A stretch of 44,628 bases of DNA. Source: Chamaesiphon sp. GL140_3_metabinner_50. GTDB taxonomy: Bacteria > Cyanobacteriota > Cyanobacteriia > Cyanobacteriales > Chamaesiphonaceae. Numbering within the stretch: position 1 is the stretch's first letter; each line of letters starts with the position of its first letter. The notes beneath the pieces are model-generated. The model was given only the letters and a program-made list of their open reading frames with translations, did no database searches and was not told where the DNA came from. A program made the position numbers and the translations under genes. The stretch spans positions 1-44,628 of the forward strand of contig NZ_JANYJC010000013.1 in assembly GCF_025361915.1 (NCBI RefSeq). Reading direction: 5' to 3'. Below are positions 20,117 to 28,863 of this stretch, one piece after another.

Positions 20117-20158
20117 AGATTACGCAAGCTAGATTGAAAAAAATGTATCATTACTTAC
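20117..20158 (-). promoter_or_regulatory. Candidate NtcA-activated promoter for the second amt gene
   Basis: Minus strand: GTAagtaatgaTAC (20158-20145), 22 nt, then TAATCT (TAN3T -10, 20122-20117). Confidence 0.65.
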
Positions 20159-20185
20159 ATTTCGATCGAGAAGTCAAAGATCGCG

Positions 20186-20704
20186 TTACTCTTTGTTTAA
20201 ATAATTGCGATAGCCAATCTCTGCCAACCTAGCCTGTTTATCTAGCACCATTTCTTTGAGGCTTTGTCGATAGGAAATGACTTGAGCTAACAGATCTGGA
20301 TCGTGAGTTGCCAGGATTTGGACGGCGAGTAGTCCAGCATTTGTAGCATTCCCGATCGCGACTGTCGCAACCGGGATACCTGCGGGCATTTGGACGATCG
20401 AATAGAGTGAATCTACGCCTTGTAATGTCTTAGTTTGTACGGGTACACCAATAACGGGTAAGGGGGTTAAAGAGGCGACCATGCCGGGTAAATGAGCCGC
20501 TCCACCCGCCCCCGCGATAATCACTTTTAAGCCGCGTTGGTGGGCGGTTTGAGCGTATTCCACCATTCGTTCGGGAGTGCGATGTGCGGAGACGATCGCG
20601 ACTTCATGGGGAATCTCAAATTGTTCGCAGATTTCGATCGCGGCTTTCATTGTCGGTAAGTCGGAATCGCTACCCATAATGATGCTAATCAGGGGAAATG
20701 TCAT
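20186..20704 (-). CDS. purE: 5-(carboxyamino)imidazole ribonucleotide mutase
   Basis: [40 protein letters not shown]...[26 protein letters not shown]. Confidence 0.95.
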   Translation of the reverse strand: MTFPLISIIMGSDSDLPTMKAAIEICEQFEIPHEVAIVSAHRTPERMVEYAQTAHQRGLKVIIAGAGGAAHLPGMVASLTPLPVIGVPVQTKTLQGVDSLYSIVQMPAGIPVATVAIGNATNAGLLAVQILATHDPDLLAQVISYRQSLKEMVLDKQARLAEIGYRNYLNKE

Positions 20705-20856
20705 AAATTTGATGAGGGGAAAGGGGGCAAAGTGTAACTTTAAGCTACGAGCATCATATTACATTGATGAAGAAGATCGCGATCGAAAAATTCAAAAAAT
20801 AGCTCCAAATTGGTATATTGACGATCGACAGCTCCCATCGTCAAGCAGCTACCACC

Positions 20857-22020
20857 ATGAAAGATTGCCAAATTACCAACGCACGCATCCCCAAACTCCC
20901 TGGCATCTGGGAGATCGAGATTCAGAATGGCAAAATTAGTGCAGTTGCCGATTGCCTCCGGCAGACCAGAGGTCAACGATTGCTGGCGGCGGATTTGCCG
21001 ACTTTAGACGTAGGTGGAGATTGGCTTTCGTTAGGTGGGGTAGATCTCCAGATTAATGGAGCCTTGGGACTGGCATTTCCCGACGTGCAAATCGGCGATT
21101 TCGACAAACTAACCCAGATCTGCGATTTTCTCTGGGAGCAAGGCGTAGACGGATTTTTACCGACGATCGTCACTACCTCGATCGAGAATATCCATCGATC
21201 GTTAGCCGTCTTCGCCCAATTCATGGCGCATCAGCCTTCTAATACCGCTCGGCTGTTAGGAGTTCACCTCGAAGGGCCATTTCTCAATCCTCAAAAACGC
21301 GGTGCCCATCCTTCAGCATATTTACTGAGTCTCGATTTAAAATTCGTTACAAATATTGTCAGTAAATATGCTGAGATAATTAAAGTAATTACCCTCGCCC
21401 CAGAATTAGACCCGACAGGCGAAGTTATCGCTTACCTGAGGTCTTTAGGCATTATTGTCAGCTTGGGACACTCACAGGCAAATTTTGGGCAAGCACAGCA
21501 GGCATTTACTAGCGGCGCGTCGATGGTGACTCATGCTTTTAATGCAATGCCAGGATTGCACCATCGCGAACCGGGACTATTGGGAGCAGCATTGACTCAA
21601 TCGCACGTCCAGTGCGGGTTTATTGCCGACGGACAGCACGTTCATCCCGCGATCTTAAAAATTCTGATGCGTGCGGGTAGGTACGGCGAGGGTTTATTTC
21701 TAGTCAGCGATGCTTTGTCGCCGTTAGGATTACCCGATGGCACATATCCCTGGGACGAGCGTGAAATTGAAGTTATCGATGGTACGGCAAGATTACCAGA
21801 TGGTACCCTATCGGGGACGACTCGATCGCTATTAGTCGGCGTGCAAAATTTGGTAAAATGGGATATTTGCGATGTAGATAATGCGATCGATCTAGCCACC
21901 ACTGCACCGCGTCGAGCAATTGGCTTATCCGATAATTATCTAGGACAATCGGCAAACCTGTTGCGCTGGAACTGCGATCTCGATCGTAGACTAAACTGGG
22001 AAAGGGTTTGCCTAGACTAG
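20857..22020 (+). CDS. nagA: N-acetylglucosamine-6-phosphate deacetylase
   Basis: GGVDLQINGALGLAF, GVHLEGPFLNPQKRGAHP, SLGHSQANFGQAQQAFTSGASMVTHAFNAMPGLHHREPGLLGAAL. Start chosen at MKDCQITNARI; the ORF track starts at 20818. Confidence 0.88.
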   Translation: MKDCQITNARIPKLPGIWEIEIQNGKISAVADCLRQTRGQRLLAADLPTLDVGGDWLSLGGVDLQINGALGLAFPDVQIGDFDKLTQICDFLWEQGVDGFLPTIVTTSIENIHRSLAVFAQFMAHQPSNTARLLGVHLEGPFLNPQKRGAHPSAYLLSLDLKFVTNIVSKYAEIIKVITLAPELDPTGEVIAYLRSLGIIVSLGHSQANFGQAQQAFTSGASMVTHAFNAMPGLHHREPGLLGAALTQSHVQCGFIADGQHVHPAILKILMRAGRYGEGLFLVSDALSPLGLPDGTYPWDEREIEVIDGTARLPDGTLSGTTRSLLVGVQNLVKWDICDVDNAIDLATTAPRRAIGLSDNYLGQSANLLRWNCDLDRRLNWERVCLD

Positions 22021-22230
22021 TTGCACTCGATCGAGCCAAAAACTACCAGTTTATTGACCGATCGCCAAACCAACAATACAATACATAATACAGGCTTTAC
22101 ACGTTGGCGATCGCCCACACACAGCTCGATCTGTGTGGTTGCAGAATCAACTTTTGGGCAAACATTACTGTTTACTGACATCGATCTGTAGCGATGCCAG
22201 TGAGTTCTGCAACACCTCGCACTCGCACAG

Positions 22231-22692
22231 ATGAAACGTAAGCAAGAAAAACCGATTTATGGCAATTCTCAAGGAGCTAAAGCTAGTGAGATCGATCTCA
22301 ATTTGGGCGATCGAAAAAAATCTAAATTAACGGCACAAAAATCTTGTCAAAGTGGAGAATTATTCGATAAGCGTACTGGGAAGCTACGCCAACGAAGTCG
22401 CCATCCTCGATTTGCGCGAATCAAACCAGTTGCAATTAAATCATTTCCCCGCACGATCCTGAAAGTGGGTATTGTTGCTCTAGTTATCCATCAAGGACTA
22501 ACTCACACCCAAATTGGTAAAAGCTTGATGGCGAAAATCTCTCAACAGATGGTACGTTTTAACACGCATGTAGAAACAACTAAAACGAAAGTAAATATCA
22601 AAGCATTAACAGAAAATAGGCAAAAAAATGCTGACGATCGCTTTGATGATGCTTGGAATCGAGCTGGTGGCGAACCTAAAAAGAAAGAATAA
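22231..22692 (+). CDS. Hypothetical small Lys/Arg-rich protein
   Basis: 153 aa intact ORF, strongly basic N-terminus and one short hydrophobic stretch (TILKVGIVALVIHQGL). No family recognised. Confidence 0.5.
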   Translation: MKRKQEKPIYGNSQGAKASEIDLNLGDRKKSKLTAQKSCQSGELFDKRTGKLRQRSRHPRFARIKPVAIKSFPRTILKVGIVALVIHQGLTHTQIGKSLMAKISQQMVRFNTHVETTKTKVNIKALTENRQKNADDRFDDAWNRAGGEPKKKE

Positions 22693-22725
22693 CCTCACAT
22701 CTTGCCGCAGATTTAAAAAATTTAA

Positions 22726-23466
22726 ATGAAAGTCTACATCCTCAAAAACAAAAATGGCGATTTTGCCAGCGTTAATTGTGCTGTCGCCGATGATGGTTTT
22801 CGGAAGATGGGTTGGGAAATCGTGCCTTTCAGTCGGTTAGATAATCCTCGATTGCCAGATTTAACACCAGCAGATGTGGTGGTAGGATTTATTGAAGATG
22901 TGAATGCAGCACTACTACAATTAGGAATTGAATCGCCGCCAGAAATTAACTATCCCGATGAATTAACGAGTTTTTTAGGACGCAAGGTTTGGCGATCGCG
23001 AATTAACTATATTGCTAAACATCCAGAATTATGGAATATTTTTATTAAACCGACAACCGTTGCTAAAAAGTTTACCGGACGCTTACTCACGAGTGCTAAA
23101 GATTTAATTAGTTGTGGCGATGAATTTGAAGATACCGAAATCTGGTGCTCGGAGCCAGTTAGATTTTTAGCTGAATGGCGATGTTTCGTTCGTTATGGTG
23201 AAATTCTCGGCGTGAAATCTTATGCTGGCGATTGGCGGGTACATTTCGATTCGCAAATTATCGAAAATGCGATCGCAGCTTATACTTCCGCTCCGGCTGG
23301 ATATGCGGCAGATTTTGGCGTAACGGATAAAGGCGAAACTTTATTAATCGAAGTTAATGATGGTTATTCCATCGGGGCTTACGGCTTATTTCCGCCAGAT
23401 TACGCGCGGTTATTAGCATCTAGGTGGGCACAAATAACCGGATCTAGAGATTACTCTATTTATTAA
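22726..23466 (+). CDS. ATP-grasp domain protein, resembles R2K clade (DUF4343-like)
   Basis: MKVYILKNKNGDFASVNCAVADDGFRKMGWEIVPF...IFIKPTTVAKKFTG...SEPVRFLAEWRCFVRYGEILGVKSYAGDWRVHFD...LLIEVNDGYSIGAYGL. Confidence 0.7.
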   Translation: MKVYILKNKNGDFASVNCAVADDGFRKMGWEIVPFSRLDNPRLPDLTPADVVVGFIEDVNAALLQLGIESPPEINYPDELTSFLGRKVWRSRINYIAKHPELWNIFIKPTTVAKKFTGRLLTSAKDLISCGDEFEDTEIWCSEPVRFLAEWRCFVRYGEILGVKSYAGDWRVHFDSQIIENAIAAYTSAPAGYAADFGVTDKGETLLIEVNDGYSIGAYGLFPPDYARLLASRWAQITGSRDYSIY

Positions 23467-23575
23467 CATTCTCACATCTTGGATCTGTTCTTTTCCCTTT
23501 TCCCTCTTTCCCCGGCTTCACTAGAGATTTTGTCGTTGCTGCAAAATACAGCACTTTTCAAGTTGTGAGGTACAA

Positions 23576-23636
23576 GATCCCCGACTTCTCCAAGAAGTCG
23601 GGGATCTGAAGGGATCTGAAGGGATCTGAATCAGAG
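23576..23636. repeat. Hairpin plus short tandem repeat
   Basis: gatccccgacttct (23576-23589) / agaagtcggggatc (23593-23606), then gggatctgaa repeated three times (23601-23630). Confidence 0.75.
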
Positions 23637-23778
23637 ATATCGTACTGCTTCAATAGGAATTTTGTCGCTACTGCAAGATGCGGGCATAATTGACTCGATC
23701 GCCAAAAGTCTGTAAATTTACCATTTGAAGAGACTCTTTCCACTAGAATTGAGTAACCACTATCGATCGATCCCACAA

Positions 23779-24507
23779 ATGCTCACAAATGCCCCCCTAT
23801 TAGTCGTTCGGGATGTCCGTGCTGGTTATATTCCCGGCTCGGATATTCTCAATGGGATTAACTTTGTCGTGCAACCAGGCGAACTGGTGGCCGTAATTGG
23901 CGGGAATGGTGCGGGAAAATCTACCCTAGCGAAGACAATTTTTGGGCTGTTGACACCCAATAGTGGGACGATTACTTTTAAAGGTGAAGAGATTGGCGGC
24001 TTAAAATCCGATCGGATCGTGCAAAGAGGGATGTGTTACGTTCCGCAAATCTCGAATGTATTTAAGTCGCTGACGATCGAAGAAAATCTAGAAATGGGTG
24101 GTTTTATTCGTTCGGGCGATCTCCAGCAGCTCAAACAGAAAATATTTACCATGTTTCCCCGCCTCGCCGAGCGACGCAAACAGCGTGCGGGTACGCTATC
24201 TGGCGGCGAACGCCAAATGCTGGCGATGGGTAAAGCTTTAATGCTCGATCCCGAATTGTTAGTACTCGACGAGCCATCCGCCGCACTCTCTCCCGCGCTG
24301 GTTACCGACGTACTCAAGCAGATTCGGGCGATTAATGACAATGGTACGGCGATAGTACTCGTCGAGCAAAATGCTAAAAAAGCCCTAGCGATGTCCGATC
24401 GAGGTTATGTTCTAGATACTGGTATCGTCAAGCATGAAGGAATCGGTGCCGATTTACTCAAAGATCCTAAGGTAATAGAAACCTATTTAGGTGTCGGCGG
24501 ACACTAA
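23779..24507 (+). CDS. livF: ABC transporter ATP-binding protein, LivF-like (branched-chain/neutral amino acid type)
   Basis: Walker A GGNGAGKST, signature LSGGERQMLAMGKALM, Walker B LLVLDEPSAALSP, VEQNAKKAL. Confidence 0.85.
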   Translation: MLTNAPLLVVRDVRAGYIPGSDILNGINFVVQPGELVAVIGGNGAGKSTLAKTIFGLLTPNSGTITFKGEEIGGLKSDRIVQRGMCYVPQISNVFKSLTIEENLEMGGFIRSGDLQQLKQKIFTMFPRLAERRKQRAGTLSGGERQMLAMGKALMLDPELLVLDEPSAALSPALVTDVLKQIRAINDNGTAIVLVEQNAKKALAMSDRGYVLDTGIVKHEGIGADLLKDPKVIETYLGVGGH

Positions 24508-24546
24508 TATTTCCGGCTCAGTGACAAATTAGATAGATATTCTCGT

Positions 24547-24574
24547 GGATAGTGAATAGTGAATAGTGGATAGT
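24547..24574 (+). repeat. Heptanucleotide array, 4 units (ggatagt gaatagt gaatagt ggatagt)
   Basis: 27-nt perfect reverse-complement match with 39829-39855. Confidence 0.8.
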
Positions 24575-24632
24575 CTGCTAAAAGAGCGATTCATAGCTCG
24601 TTCTTAATTACGCTTTCAACTTCTTGCACCGA

Positions 24633-24667
24633 GCGAAGCCGTAGCGCAGTGTCTCCGTAAGGAGAAG
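24633..24667. repeat. Short dispersed repeat (gcgaagccgtagcgcagtgtctccgtaaggagaag)
   Basis: Shares the gtagcg...gtctc.g.aaggagaa pattern with 16025-16052. Confidence 0.45.
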
Positions 24668-24669
24668 TG

Positions 24670-25257
24670 TCAACTTTTAACTTTTAATTGCCCTAGTTTC
24701 CAGGTCAAACCCGCGATAAAATTATTAGTAACGTGAGCCACGATCGGGATAAATAGATTACCAGTTTCGACCATCGTAAATCCGAGTAATATGCCGACAA
24801 GTGTTGCCCAGGCTGCATACGGCCATTGTTGGGCATTGGTCATATGTAATACGCCAAAACAGAGCGCAGATAATACAATCCCGATCGGATCTAAGCCGAG
24901 CGCGGGTAACATTACACCCCGAAATAATAATTCTTCACTCAAGCCAGGTAAAATGCCCAGCCAGATGACATCAGGCATCGCTAAAGGCTTTAACACCAAC
25001 GATAGATAGAAATCGGCACTTTCGCGATAAGTACCCCACGCTGCATAAACGATCGAACTCAACCCTGTCAGTCCCAATCCTAACGCAATCCCGAACCCCA
25101 AATCTGCCAGCGTCAATGAAATTGGGCGCAACTGGAAATCGCCTAAATACAGCCACAGCCGAGCTACTCCAAATAAAATTATGGCAGTCACCGCCATCGC
25201 AATCAGAATCTGGATTCGCGACAAGGGTTCGATATCTGGATTCTGGGAGTTACTCAT
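24670..25257 (-). CDS. CPBP family intramembrane metalloprotease
   Basis: EELLFRGVMLPALG, CFGVLHMTN, IVAHVTNNFIAG (EExxxR, FxxxH, HxxxN). Confidence 0.88.
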   Translation of the reverse strand: MSNSQNPDIEPLSRIQILIAMAVTAIILFGVARLWLYLGDFQLRPISLTLADLGFGIALGLGLTGLSSIVYAAWGTYRESADFYLSLVLKPLAMPDVIWLGILPGLSEELLFRGVMLPALGLDPIGIVLSALCFGVLHMTNAQQWPYAAWATLVGILLGFTMVETGNLFIPIVAHVTNNFIAGLTWKLGQLKVKS

Positions 25258-25303
25258 CTTTTAGGGAATAGGGGATGGAGTCGTAAATTAGATGTAGACT
25301 TGC

Positions 25304-26359
25304 TTATTGACATTCTTTGAGTCGATCGATCTGGGGATAAAAACTATCGAGACTCATCCCAGCACGATCGACTGTAATGACACCGATCGCCTCTAAATAC
25401 GATTTTACCGCAATCGATTGGATACCGAGTGTTTTTGGTAATACTGCCATCCGCGTCTGATTTTCAGCTACGGTGATAATTTTAGTACGTGCGGATTTGG
25501 CAAAACTAATTAAACCACTCCCCCCACAAGCAGATTCGGGGATAATGACAGCATCGACTTCATGATTCCAAATGCCTGAACTTGAGGGTGAGGAGGTAGT
25601 CATAAATTGTGGCGCACGGCTCAATCCGACTAATACGCAGGGCAAGAAAGTATAGCCTAATTCTTCGGCTGCCGATCGCGGGGAAATTTCTGGATCGATC
25701 GGGAGTGGGGCTAATGCGGGAGCGTGCGCGCAAGGTACTTTAAACGTCCGCACGACGAGATGGCTGATGACGGCTTCGGCTCCAGCTAAGGGATCGACAC
25801 CCGTACCGTGTCGATAGTCGTGCAAAATTGTCGCCCCCGGATCGTCGGGAAATCGGGCAATTACGGCGATCGCATTTGCTCCAGTTTGAGAGATCGACTT
25901 ATCCACCGCACGCAACAGACTATCTGGTTGCTCGATCGTGCCCCAGGAGGCTCCAGAAGACGCGGTACGCAGTTCTACCCCTAACGGAGAATCTGTGACG
26001 ACATAATCGGTTAAATCTAATCCTAGCGTCGCCCTAGCGGCATCTGCGGCTTGGAGATGTCTGATCCGGAGATCTTCGGGAATAGATCGATCGAATACAA
26101 TGCCGATCCGATTGCGCCGTACTGGTTGTAACCCCCAACTACCTGCGGCGAATTTATCGATCGCGTAACCTTCGACATATAATGCATTAGGCATACTCCA
26201 ATACAATTGCGCCCCATTCATCACATTCGGATGCGTAATTAAGCGATCGCAACTAGCCGCAACGGCTCTGGCGATGGGTAACGCATCCCCCGCATAGCCT
26301 CCCATTGCCGCACCGATACCTGTGGGGACGATTAGAACTACTGTATAAGGACGAGTCAT
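25304..26359 (-). CDS. DUF3326 domain-containing protein
   Basis: TVVLIVPTGIGAAMGGYAGDALPIARAVAASCDRLITHPNVMNGAQLYW matches the cyanobacterial DUF3326 pattern as recalled. Confidence 0.75.
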   Translation of the reverse strand: MTRPYTVVLIVPTGIGAAMGGYAGDALPIARAVAASCDRLITHPNVMNGAQLYWSMPNALYVEGYAIDKFAAGSWGLQPVRRNRIGIVFDRSIPEDLRIRHLQAADAARATLGLDLTDYVVTDSPLGVELRTASSGASWGTIEQPDSLLRAVDKSISQTGANAIAVIARFPDDPGATILHDYRHGTGVDPLAGAEAVISHLVVRTFKVPCAHAPALAPLPIDPEISPRSAAEELGYTFLPCVLVGLSRAPQFMTTSSPSSSGIWNHEVDAVIIPESACGGSGLISFAKSARTKIITVAENQTRMAVLPKTLGIQSIAVKSYLEAIGVITVDRAGMSLDSFYPQIDRLKECQ

Positions 26360-26525
26360 AAATAAAAGAAATCTAGCGATCGATAGCGGCTGTGTCTATC
26401 ATCAGGTAAATTCACGATCGATTCAACCCTCTCAAATTTTGATAGCGATCGCCATTAAAATCAAAGCTATCCTCTCCTCAAAGATCGCAGTAGCGTAACT
26501 TTCTGTAGCAATCGATCGGTACTTC

Positions 26526-26546
26526 TTACTCCTTACTCCTTACTCC
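26526..26546 (+). repeat. Heptanucleotide array, ttactcc x3
   Basis: Ends 4 nt before the ATG of the DUF790 gene. Confidence 0.85.
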
Positions 26547-26550
26547 CTAA

Positions 26551-27789
26551 ATGTTACCCGGCGATCTGCTAATTTATCGATATAACGGCGAATCGATCGT
26601 CCCCAAACGCATCGAAATCGACTCACATCATATCCAGATGGCGATCGAGATTATTGACTGCTTTACCTCCGTTACAGGCGGTACCCAGGGACAACTAGAC
26701 GAAATGCTATTACAACTAGAAGGCGATAGCCCCGACTTTCGTGTCAAACGGGGATTCGCCCATCTGCTTAAAAGTCAAAGCTTCAGTAACTTTGAGGTTG
26801 TCAGCCCCCTTCAGCCTTCAGAATTACGCGAACGTGTATACGCACTCTCAGCGATAGCCAGCCCTAGCGTAGAGCATAGCAAAGCCACATTAGCAACACT
26901 CGCCAGCAACCTTTCTCAAGAACTTAGTACCGAAATAATTCCCGCTCAAATCACCCAAGGATTGTATGCCGACTTACCAGACAATCGGATTTTAACTGAA
27001 TTTACCGCCCCCGATCCGATCGCCCTAATTCATCGCTACAATCTCTCTCAAGTTCAGGGTGTATTTTACCGCGCTAGCGAACTAACCATCAACGCCCATC
27101 GGAATGTCCCCGGACAATACAAGCTATTATTTCGCTATCTAAAATTGTTTCAATTAATGACATATATCGAAGGTGATGCCGATACTGGTTTTACCATAAA
27201 AGTTGATGGGCCAACGAGTTTGTTTAAAGCAAGTACCCGCTATGGACTCGCGATCGCCAAACTAATTCCGGCAATTTTGCACGTTACTAAATGGAGCCTG
27301 AGTGCAACCTTACAAACCAAAGATTTCTACACCGGAAATCTGAAAACTGGACGTTATAGCCTCACCGATAAGTGTGGCTTAGAGACCCATTATCCGCCCG
27401 GAAAATCTTACGATAGTATGCTCGAAGCTAGTTTTGCCAATGGCTGGGATAAGCTCAAAACTGAGTGGGTACTAGAGCGAGAAGTAAATTTACTGCCAAT
27501 TCCTGGGAGCGTGATGATTCCCGATTTTCGGTTGGTACACCCTGATGGACGCGATTATATTTTAGAAATTGTCGGTTATTGGCGACCAGAATATTTACAA
27601 AAAAAATTCGCTCAAGTTCATAAGTCTGGCTGTAAGAATCTGATCTTAGCTATCTCAGAAAGACTGAATTTAGACAAAGCTGGACTAAATGCTAACGATC
27701 TACCATGTGAGGTAATTTGGTTTAAAGATAAACTTTCAGCTAAAGCAGTATTAAACTGCTTAGAATCTCAAACACCTGCGATTCAATAG
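26551..27789 (+). CDS. DUF790 family protein (Bax1-like predicted nuclease)
   Basis: MLPGDLLIYRYNGESIVPKRI...; C-terminal nuclease-like MIPDFRLVHPDGRDYILEIVGYWRPEYLQKKF. Confidence 0.75.
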   Translation: MLPGDLLIYRYNGESIVPKRIEIDSHHIQMAIEIIDCFTSVTGGTQGQLDEMLLQLEGDSPDFRVKRGFAHLLKSQSFSNFEVVSPLQPSELRERVYALSAIASPSVEHSKATLATLASNLSQELSTEIIPAQITQGLYADLPDNRILTEFTAPDPIALIHRYNLSQVQGVFYRASELTINAHRNVPGQYKLLFRYLKLFQLMTYIEGDADTGFTIKVDGPTSLFKASTRYGLAIAKLIPAILHVTKWSLSATLQTKDFYTGNLKTGRYSLTDKCGLETHYPPGKSYDSMLEASFANGWDKLKTEWVLEREVNLLPIPGSVMIPDFRLVHPDGRDYILEIVGYWRPEYLQKKFAQVHKSGCKNLILAISERLNLDKAGLNANDLPCEVIWFKDKLSAKAVLNCLESQTPAIQ

Positions 27790-27895
27790 CATCGATCGAT
27801 TTCGCTCTTTTCTGAGTATAGATTCAAGTTACCTACAATTCGATCGGCAAAAACGATAAAATAAGGCTGAGACTAACTAGGCAAAGGTCACGATC

Positions 27896-28645
27896 GTGCA
27901 ACTCACTACAGCTAGCATCAGCCACGAACCAATAGTTACTTGGGAACCTTTACCCAAGGATTTTCAATTAGAGGATGAACCTGTGGAAAATGATGGACAA
28001 CCTCTAATCGCCGGAGCATTACGCGAAAGTTTGGAACTAAGTGGCTTTATTCAACCACAGATGCTCATCGTATCTAACTTTGGGCTATGTGCGACGATCG
28101 ACGATCGAATTGTCGTTAAAGCCCCCGATTGGCTTTATATCCCCTCAGCGAACCCAACTGGGTTTACACGGAGAAGCTATACACCCCACGCAGAGGGCGA
28201 TGTACCTGAGATCGTTATGGAATTTCTGTCCCATATCGAGGGTGGCGAATATTCCGTCAAACGCAGTTTTCCGCCTGGAAAATGGTTCTTTTACGAGCAA
28301 ATCCTTCAGGTACCCATCTACGTTATTTTTGAGCCAGAGGGTGGATTATTAGAATTTTATCAACTCCAAAACGATTCGGCAAAGCCGACGCTACGCGAAC
28401 GCTACGAGCTAGTTTTACCCGATCCTGACGGACGACATTGGATTGCGGGGATGAACTTATTTCTGGGTACGTGGCGGGGCGATAAAGAAGGCAGATCGGG
28501 TTATTGGCTGCGCTGGTGGGATGAGTCGGGAACTATGCTCCCTTGGGCTGTCGAACAAATCGAGCAAGAGCGTCAGCGGGCGGAGCGGTTGATAGCTTAT
28601 CTGCGATCGCAAGGTATCGATCCAGATAATTTACCATCTAGTTAG
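27896..28645 (+). CDS. Uma2 family endonuclease (DUF820)
   Basis: APDWLYIPSA...GDVPEIVMEFLS...PPGKWFFYEQILQVPIYVIFEPEGGLLEFYQL; GTG start. Confidence 0.82.
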   Translation: MQLTTASISHEPIVTWEPLPKDFQLEDEPVENDGQPLIAGALRESLELSGFIQPQMLIVSNFGLCATIDDRIVVKAPDWLYIPSANPTGFTRRSYTPHAEGDVPEIVMEFLSHIEGGEYSVKRSFPPGKWFFYEQILQVPIYVIFEPEGGLLEFYQLQNDSAKPTLRERYELVLPDPDGRHWIAGMNLFLGTWRGDKEGRSGYWLRWWDESGTMLPWAVEQIEQERQRAERLIAYLRSQGIDPDNLPSS

Positions 28646-28667
28646 CGCAAGTTGTTACCTACCACCT

Positions 28668-28745
28668 CAGCGGTTAGAAACCGCTGCTCATAGTGCAAAG
28701 TCCGCCGAAGCGGACTAACAAACTAGTACAGCTTTGGCGGACTTT
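28668..28745. repeat. Dispersed hairpin cluster upstream of lepA
   Basis: cagcggtt-aga-aaccgctg; agtccgc-cgaa-gcggact; aaagtccgcc (28697-28706) also pairs with ggcggacttt (28736-28745). Confidence 0.6.
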
Positions 28746-28863
28746 CCAACATTAGCCGATCGATTATTGCCGGATAAACACCACACCAATCGCTCAAATG
28801 AGTAAAATATAGTGCATACCACTAAGATCTAGTTCGCTACAGCCCCAAACTTTTTAGACTGCT

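Noticed and set aside
23779-24507. Lone LivF-like ATPase as an unusual orphan
   Set aside because: Cyanobacterial Nat/Liv-type amino acid transporter genes are known to be scattered, so a single subunit gene is expected.
27896-28645. Uma2 gene as evidence of a mobile island
   Set aside because: Uma2 (DUF820) genes are abundant in cyanobacterial chromosomes and no transposase or integrase accompanies it.
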